64,000 nucleotides of DNA, taken from NCBI RefSeq assembly GCF_022369455.1, contig NZ_CP059599.1:586409-650408 (forward strand), read 5' to 3'. Source of the DNA: Campylobacter sp. RM5004. Lineage in GTDB: Bacteria > Campylobacterota > Campylobacteria > Campylobacterales > Campylobacteraceae. This document shows positions 46,459-55,996 of this stretch, piece after piece. Positions within the stretch are counted from its first letter, which is position 1. Each line of letters begins with the position of its first letter. Position numbers and translations under genes: made by a program. The notes under the pieces are model-generated. The model did no database searches. It saw only the letters and a list, made by a program, of their open reading frames with translations, and was not told the DNA's origin.

Positions 46459-47228
46459 TTTGCTAATATTAATCTCTTATCATTTAGGCTAAGAAGTTTA
46501 TTGCTAAAGCCACTTTGAGAAAAAAGCACGAAATAATCAGGCTCAAATCCTAAATATTTTGCTTTTTGCAATAATCTTGAATATGAGCTAAGGCACATTT
46601 TTTTGCCTTTAAATTTAACTTCTCCTAATAAGCTTAATTCATAATTATTATAAAAAATATCACACTCATAGTCTTTACCCCAAATGCTTTTAATGCCTTT
46701 TATATTAAAGTTTTTTTCGCACCATTGTTTAGCGATTTGCTCGTAAATATATGATAAGTAATTATTAAAATTATTTGAAATTATAGAAAATGCTAAGTCT
46801 TTATCTTTTAGGATAATTTTTTCAAGTGATTTTAAAAAATAAAAATAAAATCTTGCATAGTTTGAATTAAATATTACTTTATTTTGTGCGTAATAGCTTT
46901 TAAAAAATAATAAATTATTATTAAGTTCTATTGTTAAAAATCCACGATTTATAAGAGAATGAAAGCTTTTTCTAGCTTTAAATCTACTTTGGTATTTGTT
47001 TATAGAAAACTCAAGGCGAGAATTTTTTGCATAGTGGATTAAGGCTTTGCATTCGCTATCATTTACGCTAAATTCATTAGGGTCGTATGAATTAATTAGC
47101 TCTTTTATATAGTAATTAATATCATTTAAGCTAGGTTTAAATTCCTTATCATCAAAAACAGCATAAAACTCTAAAGCTTCATTAGGATATAAATGTGGAT
47201 ACCTTTTGCAAAAGTCTAAAAATTCTAT
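46434..47228 (-). CDS. DUF234-like protein with no ordinary start codon
   Basis: A 264-codon frame on the minus strand, open from a TAA at about 47235, has no ATG, GTG or TTG near its 5' end. A strong AAGGGG sits 5 bases before ATA (47226-47228), then EFLDFCKRYPHLYPNEALEF. The protein continues through SRLEFSINKYQSRFKARKSF and LSYIYEQIAKQWCEKNFNIK to a nuclease-like end, WGKDYECDIFYNNYELSLLG then EVKFKGKKM. This resembles DUF234, the C-terminal domain of archaeal-type DEXX ATPases, which has a PD-(D/E)XK-like core. There is no ATPase part. Either ATA initiates weakly or the start has been mutated and the gene is decaying. It is otherwise free of stops or frameshifts. Confidence 0.65.
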   Translation of the reverse strand: MEFLDFCKRYPHLYPNEALEFYAVFDDKEFKPSLNDINYYIKELINSYDPNEFSVNDSECKALIHYAKNSRLEFSINKYQSRFKARKSFHSLINRGFLTIELNNNLLFFKSYYAQNKVIFNSNYARFYFYFLKSLEKIILKDKDLAFSIISNNFNNYLSYIYEQIAKQWCEKNFNIKGIKSIWGKDYECDIFYNNYELSLLGEVKFKGKKMCLSSYSRLLQKAKYLGFEPDYFVLFSQSGFSNKLLSLNDKRLILANHESFFKS

Positions 47229-47287
47229 AACTACCCCTTAATTTTTTTGTGCTAATTTTACTTTATTAATTTTTACAAAGGGCAAAA

Positions 47288-48568
47288 ATGCAAATAGAAG
47301 AGCTAAAAAGCGACATAATTTTAGATGAAAATACCAAATATTTTGATTATACTGCAAGTGCTTTAGCTTTAAAATCAATTGAACTTAAAATGCAAAATAT
47401 TTTAAAAACTTACGCAAACACTCACTCAGATAGCGCTAAGAATTCTAAGCTTACAAGCAAATATTATAAAGACGCAAAAAACTATATAAAACAAAGTTTA
47501 GGGCTTAGCAAGGATTATAGCTTGATTGCTTGTGGGAGTGGCTCTAGTGCTGCTATTAAAAAATTTCAAGAATTACTTGGTATTTATGTGCCGCCTTTAG
47601 TTAAAGAAAAATATTTTAAAAATATAGATAAAAGTACTTTACCATTAGTGATAGTAAGTGCAATGGAGCATCATTCAAATGAACTTAGTTTTAAAGAGGG
47701 TTTGTGTGAGTGTATTAGGCTTAATTCAAGGGATTTTAATAGTGATTTATACGAATTAGAGCGAATTTGTAAAAAAAACTCTCATAGAAAATTAATCTTT
47801 AGCTTTAATGCAGTAAGTAACATAACAGGCATTAGAGCAAATCTTAATAAAATTAGCGAAATTGCAAAAAAATATAAAGCTATTTTAGCAATTGATGCAA
47901 GTGCTGCAATTCCTTATGAAAATATTGAAATACCTTATGATGCTTTATTTTTTTCAGGTCATAAAATGCTTGGTGGAGTAGGAACAAGTGGATTTTTAGC
48001 TATTAAAAATGATTATATAGGAAGCATTCCAACTTTTGCAGCAGGTGGAACGGTTGGCTATGTTAGTAGAAGTAATTATGAGTTTTTAAGTGATTTTGAA
48101 AGCCTTGAAGAGGGTGGAACTCCTGCTATTTTACAAGTGATTAAAAGTGAATTAGCTTTTAGAATTCGTGATAATATAGGCATAAAAACGATTAAAGAAA
48201 AAGAAAATGAATTAAAAGAATATTTTTTAAATGCTATTAAAAAAGTTCAATTTAAATATAAAATCACTATTTATGCTATGAATGTAAAAGATAGGCTTCC
48301 GATTTTTTCTCTTAATTCTTTAGGAATAAGTCCTTATGATTTAGCTAAGGTTTTAAGCGATGATTTTGGGATTGAGACTAGGGCAGGGTGTGCGTGTGCT
48401 GGTCCTTATGCGCATGATTTGATGAATCTAGTTGATAATCAAAACTTTAATGCAAAACCTGGATTTTTAAGAATTAGCCTTCATTATACGCATGATTTTA
48501 ATGATATTGATTATTTAATAAATGCACTTTGCAAAAGTATTGAGAAATTAAACAAGAATTTGAAATAG
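47288..48568 (+). CDS. Class V aminotransferase (cysteine desulfurase-like)
   Basis: The 426-residue PLP enzyme has AMEHHSNELSFKEG (PLP-stacking His), AIDASAAIPYENIEIPYDAL (Asp) and FFSGHKMLGGVGTSGFLAIK (Schiff-base Lys). A late Cys in ETRAGCACAGPYAHDL matches the mobile-loop cysteine of SufS-like desulfurases. Physiological substrate uncertain. The last codons and stop lie in the 32-bp repeat at 48543-48574. Confidence 0.88.
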   Translation: MQIEELKSDIILDENTKYFDYTASALALKSIELKMQNILKTYANTHSDSAKNSKLTSKYYKDAKNYIKQSLGLSKDYSLIACGSGSSAAIKKFQELLGIYVPPLVKEKYFKNIDKSTLPLVIVSAMEHHSNELSFKEGLCECIRLNSRDFNSDLYELERICKKNSHRKLIFSFNAVSNITGIRANLNKISEIAKKYKAILAIDASAAIPYENIEIPYDALFFSGHKMLGGVGTSGFLAIKNDYIGSIPTFAAGGTVGYVSRSNYEFLSDFESLEEGGTPAILQVIKSELAFRIRDNIGIKTIKEKENELKEYFLNAIKKVQFKYKITIYAMNVKDRLPIFSLNSLGISPYDLAKVLSDDFGIETRAGCACAGPYAHDLMNLVDNQNFNAKPGFLRISLHYTHDFNDIDYLINALCKSIEKLNKNLK

Positions 48569-48578
48569 GAATTATAAA

Positions 48579-49529
48579 ATGAGTAGAATGATAATGAATA
48601 TTAAAGGTTTGTCTTCTTTGATGATACCAAGAGTGTTTTTTACAAATAAGTTAAAAAATAAGTTAAGTTTAGTTCAAAACTTAAAGCCAGTAGAATTAGA
48701 AAAGATTAAACACAGGTTTAATTATTATAATAATATAAATGATTTTTTTGAAGTTTTACCAATAAAGGATATCGAACATGCAAGTTTAAAAGATAACTTG
48801 CTTAAAAACACATCTTATTCTTTTGATTTTTATAAAGTTAGCAAATATTTTTCAAAAGATTTTAAAGTAAATAAATTTTTTTATGATTGTGGGACTGAAT
48901 TCAAAACAACAATTACAAAATCAAGACCAATAAATAGTTCTAATGTTATTTTAAAACTTGATGGTAGAAGACATTTTTGCTTTTTAAAAGATAATATAGA
49001 TTTTAAAAATAAATTAGATTTAGCCGTATTTAGAGGTGCTTGTCTTCAGAAAAATAGAATAGATTTTATGAATAAATTTAAAGATAGTAATAGATTAAAT
49101 TTAGGAAATGTAATTAAATCTAATAGGGGGGGGTATTTAAGCAAAGAAGAGCAGCTTAAATATAAATTTATTATTTCTCTTGAAGGTTGGGATGTAGCTA
49201 CAAATTTAAAATGGATTATGAGTTCAAATTCAATTGCAATTACTCCAAGATTAAAATATGAAACTTGGTTTATGGAAGGAAGATTAATTCCAAACGAGCA
49301 TTTTTTATTAATTAAAGATGATTTTAGTGATATATTTGATGTTATGGATAATGCTTTAAGTAATAATGATTTGGTAAAAAATATAATCAGAAATCAAAAT
49401 GAGTATATTAAACAATTTTTAGATTTCAAAACCGAAGAACTTATCGGTATTTTAGTTTTAGCAAAATATTTTTATTTTTCTAATCAGCTAAAGCTCGATA
49501 ATTTTATACTTGATTTATTTAAAGATTGA
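48579..49529 (+). CDS. GT90-like glycosyltransferase (LPS-modifying type), phase variable
   Basis: The 316-residue protein belongs to the CAP10/GT90 group found in bacterial lipopolysaccharide loci: LDLAVFRGACLQKNRIDFMN (R-G), KYKFIISLEGWDVATNLKWI and MSSNSIAITPRLKYETWFME match the conserved blocks. It probably adds a sugar to lipooligosaccharide or capsule. A G8 run (49126-49133) encodes N-R-G-G-Y around residues 182-185; in this sequence the frame is ON, and gain or loss of one G truncates the enzyme. Its ribosome-binding site TAGGA is part of the left 32-bp repeat. Confidence 0.85.
   Translation: MSRMIMNIKGLSSLMIPRVFFTNKLKNKLSLVQNLKPVELEKIKHRFNYYNNINDFFEVLPIKDIEHASLKDNLLKNTSYSFDFYKVSKYFSKDFKVNKFFYDCGTEFKTTITKSRPINSSNVILKLDGRRHFCFLKDNIDFKNKLDLAVFRGACLQKNRIDFMNKFKDSNRLNLGNVIKSNRGGYLSKEEQLKYKFIISLEGWDVATNLKWIMSSNSIAITPRLKYETWFMEGRLIPNEHFLLIKDDFSDIFDVMDNALSNNDLVKNIIRNQNEYIKQFLDFKTEELIGILVLAKYFYFSNQLKLDNFILDLFKD
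49126..49133 (+). repeat. G8 phase-variation tract in the GT90-like gene
   Basis: Eight G bases in AGG-GGG-GGG, read Arg-Gly-Gly. The mid-gene position means that slippage by one or two gives a truncated protein. Confidence 0.85.
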
Positions 49530-49639
49530 AAATATTAAGAAATTAAACAAGAATTTGAAATAGGAATTAGACTTTTAATTTTTGCTTGTAAGGGTTTGGA
49601 TTTTGATTATTAAAAATCAAAATCCGAATTCAAATTCTT

Positions 49640-51046
49640 TTAATCTTCTATAATTTCTTTCTCGCCTTTTTTACGAGCTGCTAAGATTAGTGGAACTCCG
49701 CTTAAATCATAATGCTTTCTTAATATATTTTGTAAATAGCGTTTATAAGAAAAGTGAAGCGCCTTTGGTCTATTCATTACAAGTGCGATTTTTGGCGGTG
49801 CAACGCTATATTGTGTAGCATAATAAATCTTAACAAGCTTACCCTTATCGTGTGGTAACGGATGAGCCAAGCAAGCTTCTTCTATGATTTGATTTAGCTT
49901 AGAAGTTTGGATTTTTTGAATATAGTTTGAATGCACTTTTAATATTAAATCTAAAAGATTTTTAATGCGTTTTTTACTAAGTGCAGAAACGCTAATAATC
50001 GGAGCATAAGCTAAGAATTTAAACCTATCAAGTCTTAAATGCTTACAAACTTCATCAAATTCTTTATCGCTTTTACCGCATAAATCCCATTTATTTAGCA
50101 CTATTATTACGCCTAAATAGTTTTTACCTAAAAGTCCTGCAATTCTTTCATCAAGCTCGTTAAAGCCTTCAGCAGCGTCAAGTACAAGCAGTGCTATATG
50201 TGAGTTTTCAAGCATTTTTTCAGTGCGATTTAGAGCGTATTTTTCTATTCCTAAAATCTTACTTCTTCTTCTAATTCCTGCAGTATCAATGAATTCTAGC
50301 GTTTTGCCATTATATTCTATGCTTTCATTTACAGGATCAATCGTAGTTCCTGCAATGCTACTTACAACACATCTTTCATCATTTACAAGCGCATTTAAAA
50401 GCGAGCTTTTACCTACATTTACACGCCCTAAAATAGAGATTTTTATATGATTTTCATCAATTTCGCTTACTTCATTAATGCCTTCTTCATCATACTCGCC
50501 TGCTATGTTTTCATCTAAGAAATCTTCTAAACTAAGTTCGCTAGTATCTTCTACTATACTTTCACGCAAATGTGAGCTTAAAAATTCGCTTAATTCTTCA
50601 ATACCTGTTGCATGTGATACGCTTATATTAAATACATCTTTAAAACCGAAGCGAGTAAATTCATGACTTCTTTCTTCATCACGCTTGCTATCAACTTTGT
50701 TTATAACTAAAGCTGTTGGTTTTTTTAACTTTAATAAATCATAAAAATAAGCCCTATCATCATCATTAGCACCTAATTTACAATCTACCATATAAACAAT
50801 TATATCAGCGTCTTTTGCTTCTTTTAAGGTGTTTTTCTTTACATTTTGAAATAATTCATCTTTATCATCAAGCCCACCACTATCAACCAAAATCGCCTTT
50901 TTGCCATTTATATCTATTATTTTTCTATTTGTATCTCTTGTCGTGCCACTTACATCTGAAGTGATTGCTAGGCGTTCTTTTGCTAAGCGATTAAAAAGTG
51001 AACTTTTGCCAACATTTGGCTTACCGATTAACATAATTTTTTGCAT
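49640..51046 (-). CDS. der: Ribosome-assembly GTPase Der (EngA)
   Basis: The 468-residue protein has two tandem GTPase domains: GKPNVGKSS (residues 7-15) with DSGG, and GRVNVGKSS around 206 with DTAG. G4 motifs NKVD and NKWD are present, followed by the KH-like C-terminal domain ([20 protein letters not shown]). It is needed for 50S subunit maturation. Confidence 0.97.
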   Translation of the reverse strand: MQKIMLIGKPNVGKSSLFNRLAKERLAITSDVSGTTRDTNRKIIDINGKKAILVDSGGLDDKDELFQNVKKNTLKEAKDADIIVYMVDCKLGANDDDRAYFYDLLKLKKPTALVINKVDSKRDEERSHEFTRFGFKDVFNISVSHATGIEELSEFLSSHLRESIVEDTSELSLEDFLDENIAGEYDEEGINEVSEIDENHIKISILGRVNVGKSSLLNALVNDERCVVSSIAGTTIDPVNESIEYNGKTLEFIDTAGIRRRSKILGIEKYALNRTEKMLENSHIALLVLDAAEGFNELDERIAGLLGKNYLGVIIVLNKWDLCGKSDKEFDEVCKHLRLDRFKFLAYAPIISVSALSKKRIKNLLDLILKVHSNYIQKIQTSKLNQIIEEACLAHPLPHDKGKLVKIYYATQYSVAPPKIALVMNRPKALHFSYKRYLQNILRKHYDLSGVPLILAARKKGEKEIIED

Positions 51047-51083
51047 TTATATCCTTTATTTTAAAAACTACTCATTGTAGCTT

Positions 51084-52934
51084 TTATTGTTTAAGTCCTA
51101 GCAAAGTATCAAGCATTTTATCAACCGTTGTAATAATCTTAGCACTAGCACCAAAGCTTGCTTGATATTTCATAAGGTTACTTAATTCCTCGTTCATATC
51201 AACGCCGCTTACTGATTGAAATTCAGCCGTAACATTGCTTAAAATTGCTTCATTTGTTTTATGCAATGTATTGTTATTTTGTGCTCTTGATGCAATATCT
51301 GTTGTTATATATCTATAAAAACCTTCAAAAGTTGCTTCCGTGCTTTCTCCTTTTGTATCATAAAATTTAATTTTATCATATTGTAATTGAGTGATTGCAT
51401 TAGCTACGTCGTTGTTTCCATCAGCTCCAGAGCTACTTGCTCTAAGTAGTGTCGGATCATGTCTTAAGCTAGTATCTACATCAATATTACTAGCATCAGT
51501 TCCTTCAAAAAACTTACCTAAGCCAAAAATACCAGGAAAATTTGTCCCATGATCTTCAACTCCTACCTTATAGCCATCAAGCTTAGGAATAAGACTAAAA
51601 ATTCCACTATCTTTAGTCTCATCATAAGAATAATCAGCTGTAAAATAATCATCAAAATCGTTTAAAGTGTTATTATCGTTATTATCATCTGTGTTTGAAT
51701 TAATTTTTTCAAGCAAACTTGAGCTTCTAGCTCCGCCTGTCATTGAAGTGCTTGTATCAAGTGTGATTGTTTTTCTAGCTACTTCTTTTCCGTTATCATC
51801 ATATACTATTAAATCAAAAGTTCCTGTTTTTAATCTATTATCAGCATTCATAATAACATCATCACCCTTTAGGTGTGAAACTTCATTTGAAATTATTTGT
51901 TTTTGTGCTGCTCTTGAATAGATATTATTTGTTTCTGTTATTAGAGTTTTTGCAAATGAATCCATATTGTTTATATAATCTTGCAAAATTCCATCATCAA
52001 ATCTATTTGTTTGAGTATTAAACTCACGACCTCTTAAGTCAAGTTGAGCGCCTAATTGACCACCGCTTAATTTGGTTGTTAAATCAGCAGTAGTTCCATC
52101 TTGAAGTTCATAATATATTCTTTGAAATGGACTTCCTGCTGCAACGCTATCAATCTTTAATGGATGAAATGTAGTGCCATCAACTATTGAAAAACCTTCA
52201 ATATTTAAATGATAATCTATGCTACCATCTTTAATATTTGTATCAAATGATGAGTTTTGCTCTAAATTATCTTTAAAAACTTGAGATTTAACAAGTTTTG
52301 AAAGTCTTAATTCTAATTCATCTCTTTTATCTCTTAAATCATTAGCCATAGAATCACCTGCTGACTCACTTGCTGCTATTTGGCCATTGATTGTTGCTAT
52401 ATCTTTTCCTATTCTATTTATTTCTTCAATGGTTAAAACAATATCATCATTAACAGAATTTTGCATTTTAAAAAGGTCATTTCTAGTTGCGCTTATATCT
52501 TTAGCTAAGGTTTTTGAAACTTGAATTAAGTTAATTTTCATTGCACTATCTGCTGGATGGCTTGCATAATCATTCCAAGCTTTTTGGTATTGTTGCAAGT
52601 CATTTAATATACCAACATCTTTTAAGTCAGGAAATCTTTGTGCTACTTCTTCAAGTTTGGTTTTAAAATATTTTGTATTTTCTACATTATTTGTGTTATC
52701 TCTTAGTTTTGTGAAAACATACTCATCATGAATTCTTACTATCTTATCTACTTTTGTACCAAGACCAATATCTCCTGCTCTAACATGCAGAGCATCAGCA
52801 GCTGATTGAACTACTCTTTGTCTTGTGTAGTATGGATTATTTGCATTTGTAATATTGTGTCCTGTTGTAGATATTTGAACCTGTGCAGCACCTAAACCAC
52901 TTACACCGGTGTTTAATGTTGAAAATATACTCAT
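51084..52934 (-). CDS. flgK: Flagellar hook-associated protein 1
   Basis: The 616-residue protein starts with the flagellar rod/hook motif TGVSGLGAAQVQISTTGHNI then TNANNPYYTRQRV and ends with the coiled C terminus VSGVDMNEELSNLMKYQASF. The variable middle is exported and surface-exposed at the hook-filament junction. A sigma-54 type promoter lies just upstream. Confidence 0.95.
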   Translation of the reverse strand: MSIFSTLNTGVSGLGAAQVQISTTGHNITNANNPYYTRQRVVQSAADALHVRAGDIGLGTKVDKIVRIHDEYVFTKLRDNTNNVENTKYFKTKLEEVAQRFPDLKDVGILNDLQQYQKAWNDYASHPADSAMKINLIQVSKTLAKDISATRNDLFKMQNSVNDDIVLTIEEINRIGKDIATINGQIAASESAGDSMANDLRDKRDELELRLSKLVKSQVFKDNLEQNSSFDTNIKDGSIDYHLNIEGFSIVDGTTFHPLKIDSVAAGSPFQRIYYELQDGTTADLTTKLSGGQLGAQLDLRGREFNTQTNRFDDGILQDYINNMDSFAKTLITETNNIYSRAAQKQIISNEVSHLKGDDVIMNADNRLKTGTFDLIVYDDNGKEVARKTITLDTSTSMTGGARSSSLLEKINSNTDDNNDNNTLNDFDDYFTADYSYDETKDSGIFSLIPKLDGYKVGVEDHGTNFPGIFGLGKFFEGTDASNIDVDTSLRHDPTLLRASSSGADGNNDVANAITQLQYDKIKFYDTKGESTEATFEGFYRYITTDIASRAQNNNTLHKTNEAILSNVTAEFQSVSGVDMNEELSNLMKYQASFGASAKIITTVDKMLDTLLGLKQ

Positions 52935-52965
52935 AAAATAACCTTTAAAATATTTTTATAATCTT

Positions 52966-52983
52966 TAGCAAAATATATTCCAT
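52966..52983 (-). promoter_or_regulatory. Sigma-54 promoter of flgK
   Basis: On the minus strand, TGGAATATATTTTGCT has GG-N10-GC spacing (GG at 52980-52981, GC at 52968-52969). It matches the Campylobacter RpoN pattern GGAA-N6-TTGCT. It lies 34-47 bp upstream of the flgK ATG, as expected for FlgRS/RpoN control. Confidence 0.75.
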
Positions 52984-53390
52984 ATCGTAAAAATCTCGTT
53001 TAACTTTATACTTAATTGAAAAAATAATTAATTTTTTAGGATATTTTTTAATTTCTATTTTAAAGGTTTATGATATGTAAAACTAATTTATTATTAAAAA
53101 TAAGAAGAAATTAAAATAGGAACTTAAAAGTTATAGCAAAATAAAAAGTCTAATTCCTATTTCAAATTCTTTTTAAATTCTAAAGAATTTGAAATAGGAA
53201 TTTAAACATCTTTAATGAAATTAAAATCTAATTTTTATTTTAAACACCTAAAACAAATTAAGCTAAATATATGTAAAAATGAAAAGAATTTGAAATAGGA
53301 ATTTGATTAATATATTTTGTTTTAATAGTAAATATTGAAGCTTTATGTTTATGAAATATTGATATTTACAAGCCAAAAAGGCTTGTAAAA
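52984..53390. other. Gene-free region between flgK and ftsZ with dispersed repeats
   Basis: No credible reading frame is seen. An inverted pair of the 18-bp repeat (53152-53169 and 53185-53202) forms a hairpin, and another forward copy is at 53286-53303. TACAAGCC/GGCTTGTA (about 53358-53380) gives a short hairpin just after ftsZ, probably its terminator. Confidence 0.75.
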
Positions 53391-54575
53391 TTAATCTTGT
53401 CCGTTTCTAACGAATGCAGGTTCATTAAAATCTCTTGTTTTATAATCAACTTTTATAGTTCCACCACTTACTTTTTGTAATTCTGGTTGAGCTAATTTAT
53501 AAGTTATTTCTTCTTCGCGTTTTTTGTTTTCTAATTCTATTTGAGCTTTTTGTGCTCTTGATTCATCAAAACCTGTTGCAATGATAGTAACTTCTACTGC
53601 ATCAGCAGGTAAATCCTCATCTAATACATGCCCGCAGAATACATTCACATCTTCACTGCTTGAATTAGATATATCTTCCATAGTTTCAACTAATTGGAAG
53701 AATGGAACATTTTCGCCATAGCTAAAGAATACAATCATAGCTTTTGCATCTTTTAAATCTGCAATATAATTGTCTAATAATGGTGAATTAATAGCATTTT
53801 CATAAGCTTCTCTTATTGAGTTTTCGCCTTCAGCTCTACCCATACCCATTAGAGCAGTTCCTCTATGGCTCATTACTGAAGTTACGTCAGCAAAGTCTAT
53901 ATTTGTATCACCTTCTACTAATAACATTTTGATAATACCTGTTACAGCATTTACTAAAACATCATTAGCATATTTGTTTGCTTCTCTTGTATTTAAATTT
54001 TTAGGAACTACTAATTTAAGCTTATCATTTTGTATTAAAATAACACAATCGCTTTCTTTCTTTAATTCTTCTAAACCTTTTTCAGCTGCTTTAATTCTAG
54101 CTTTTTCATAACTAAATGGAAATGTTGCAACAGAAACTACTAATATACCTAAAGATTTAGCGATTTTAGCAATTACTGGACCAGCACCTGTTCCTGTTCC
54201 ACCACCTAAACCTTCAGCTATAAATAATAATTCAGTTCCTTCTAATTGTCTTCTTATTTCATCTTCTACTTCTTCAGCTGAAATTCTTCCGATTTCAGGA
54301 TTTGCACCTGCTCCACGACCATTTGTTTTCTTAGGCCCTAGTTGTATTTTTATACTAGCTTTTGATCTATTTATATCTTGGATATCAGTGTTTGCAATCA
54401 TAATATCTACATTAGAAATATCAACTTTTAACGAACTAGCACAAGTTTCTACAATATGATTAATCATATTGCCACCAGCTCCACCAACTCCTATAACCTT
54501 TATCTTTACACCACAATCCATTTCGTTCTCCATAACCTTAAAATCTATATTATCGCTTGAAAAATCAAAATCCAT
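53391..54575 (-). CDS. ftsZ: Cell-division GTPase FtsZ
   Basis: Tubulin-like protein of about 394 residues that forms the division ring. Signatures are IKVIGVGGAGGNMINHIVE, the GTP-binding GLGGGTGTGAGPVIAKIA, and ADVTSVMSHRGTALMGMG. The longest frame opens at 54617 inside ftsA, but MDFDFSSDNIDF at 54575 follows AAAGGATATT and starts 2 bp after the ftsA stop, so it is preferred. A FtsA/ZipA-type C-terminal peptide is recognisable only weakly (EPAFVRNGQD). Confidence 0.96.
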   Translation of the reverse strand: MDFDFSSDNIDFKVMENEMDCGVKIKVIGVGGAGGNMINHIVETCASSLKVDISNVDIMIANTDIQDINRSKASIKIQLGPKKTNGRGAGANPEIGRISAEEVEDEIRRQLEGTELLFIAEGLGGGTGTGAGPVIAKIAKSLGILVVSVATFPFSYEKARIKAAEKGLEELKKESDCVILIQNDKLKLVVPKNLNTREANKYANDVLVNAVTGIIKMLLVEGDTNIDFADVTSVMSHRGTALMGMGRAEGENSIREAYENAINSPLLDNYIADLKDAKAMIVFFSYGENVPFFQLVETMEDISNSSSEDVNVFCGHVLDEDLPADAVEVTIIATGFDESRAQKAQIELENKKREEEITYKLAQPELQKVSGGTIKVDYKTRDFNEPAFVRNGQD

Positions 54576-54577
54576 TT

Positions 54578-55996
54578 TTAAAATATCCTTTCTATAAAAA
54601 TACAAACTTTCTTCCAAATTCTAGCAAAAAATCCTTCTGTTTTTTCATCACTAGGAACAATTTTTAGTGATTCTAAAACTTCATCTTTTTCACTTGTTTC
54701 AGGTTCAAGCAATTTTTGTTCCTTTGTGTCTATATTGTTGTAATAAACTTCTTCATTTTTTGTTTCTATGTCAATTTTTGTTGAAAAATCCATTACTTTT
54801 TCAAAATTATTATTTTTTTGTCTTGTTAGTAAAACACCAGCCGAGTTAAGCTCATATTTGGTATGAAATCCACTTGCATACATACATAAACCAAGAAGAC
54901 AAGTGTATTCAGGCATAGTGAAAATTTCATTATCTCCATAAAATACTTTATTTTTTTCTATTAATGTTCTAACTGCTTTGTTATTAAATTTAGGACTTGC
55001 TCTTTCTGACATATTGTCAATTTTAAAGCAACCACCTGTTAAAACTACTCTTGAGAAAAACTTCTCATAAGGACTATCATCAATACTTGCATAAATACAT
55101 TCAAGCATTTCAGTTAATCTCATATTTACACATTTTGAAATAGATTCAACAGAAACTCTATCAAGTGCTTGAGAGCCAGTTTTGTAATATTCTACATGAG
55201 TTGTATTTTCTTCATCTTTAAATAATGAAAATTGTAGTTTAATTTTATCCGCTACTTCATTGCTAGCAGTTAAGTATTTAGCTATATCGCTTGTAATATG
55301 CCAAGAACCAAACGGAAAATAATACATCCATATAATTGAGTTGTAAGCATAAATCGCTATATCACATACTTGCGAACCACAATCAATTATTGCAACACCA
55401 TTTTCTTTTTCATCATTATTTAGGCAGTAAATTGCATTTGCGTATATTGAAGATACTAAAACATAATTTTTAATATCAGCATTTGATAAAATTTGTTTTA
55501 TATTTTCGTAATCATTTTTGTTGATTGTAATTATATTTGCTTCTAGTCTAAAACTAGATGCCATCATACCTAGTGGATCTTCAATATTATCAGTATTATT
55601 TGCTCTAAATCTATAAGGTAATATGTGAATTGGAGTTTGGTCTATATTTATATCAGCTGATGTTTTTGCTGCATTAATTGCTTTTTCAATATCTTTTAGA
55701 GTAATAGCAGAACCATTTGCATCAAGTCTAATATCTGCATATCCTGTAACTGAATTTGTATAAGCACCACTTACTGATACAGCTATTTTATCAATATTAA
55801 TGCTTAAATTTTCTTTTACTTTACTTACAGCTTTTTTAATGGCATTACTAGCATCATTTATGCTAGTAATTTTACCTGATTTTATTCCATAGGTTTGAGT
55901 GTTTGCAACACTTACTACCTTAATACCTTCTCCATCAAAACTAACAATAGCAACTTTTATTAAGCTAGAACCTAAATCAATGGCTAAAATATTCAA
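54578..55996 (-). CDS. ftsA: Cell-division actin-like protein FtsA
   Basis: The 472-residue protein has the actin-fold phosphate loops IDLGSSLIKVAIVSFDG and AIIDCGSQVCDIAIYAYNSI, plus VVLTGGCFKIDNM. The C terminus has an amphipathic membrane helix (IWKKVCIFIERIF). It tethers FtsZ to the membrane. It overlaps the upstream PpiD-like gene by 4 bp and precedes ftsZ. Confidence 0.95.
   Translation of the reverse strand: MNILAIDLGSSLIKVAIVSFDGEGIKVVSVANTQTYGIKSGKITSINDASNAIKKAVSKVKENLSINIDKIAVSVSGAYTNSVTGYADIRLDANGSAITLKDIEKAINAAKTSADINIDQTPIHILPYRFRANNTDNIEDPLGMMASSFRLEANIITINKNDYENIKQILSNADIKNYVLVSSIYANAIYCLNNDEKENGVAIIDCGSQVCDIAIYAYNSIIWMYYFPFGSWHITSDIAKYLTASNEVADKIKLQFSLFKDEENTTHVEYYKTGSQALDRVSVESISKCVNMRLTEMLECIYASIDDSPYEKFFSRVVLTGGCFKIDNMSERASPKFNNKAVRTLIEKNKVFYGDNEIFTMPEYTCLLGLCMYASGFHTKYELNSAGVLLTRQKNNNFEKVMDFSTKIDIETKNEEVYYNNIDTKEQKLLEPETSEKDEVLESLKIVPSDEKTEGFFARIWKKVCIFIERIF

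Larger units (their letters stand above)
48543..49569 (+). repeat. 32-bp direct repeats flanking the glycosyltransferase gene
   Basis: Identical 32-bp sequences at 48543-48574 and 49538-49569 (spacing 995 bp) both include the 18-bp dispersed repeat. The left copy encodes the C terminus of the aminotransferase (..EKLNKNLK-stop). The right copy, after the glycosyltransferase gene, would encode ..KKLNKNLK-stop in a non-coding place. The glycosyltransferase therefore looks like a unit inserted at, or bounded by, a duplicated aminotransferase end. Confidence 0.9.
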
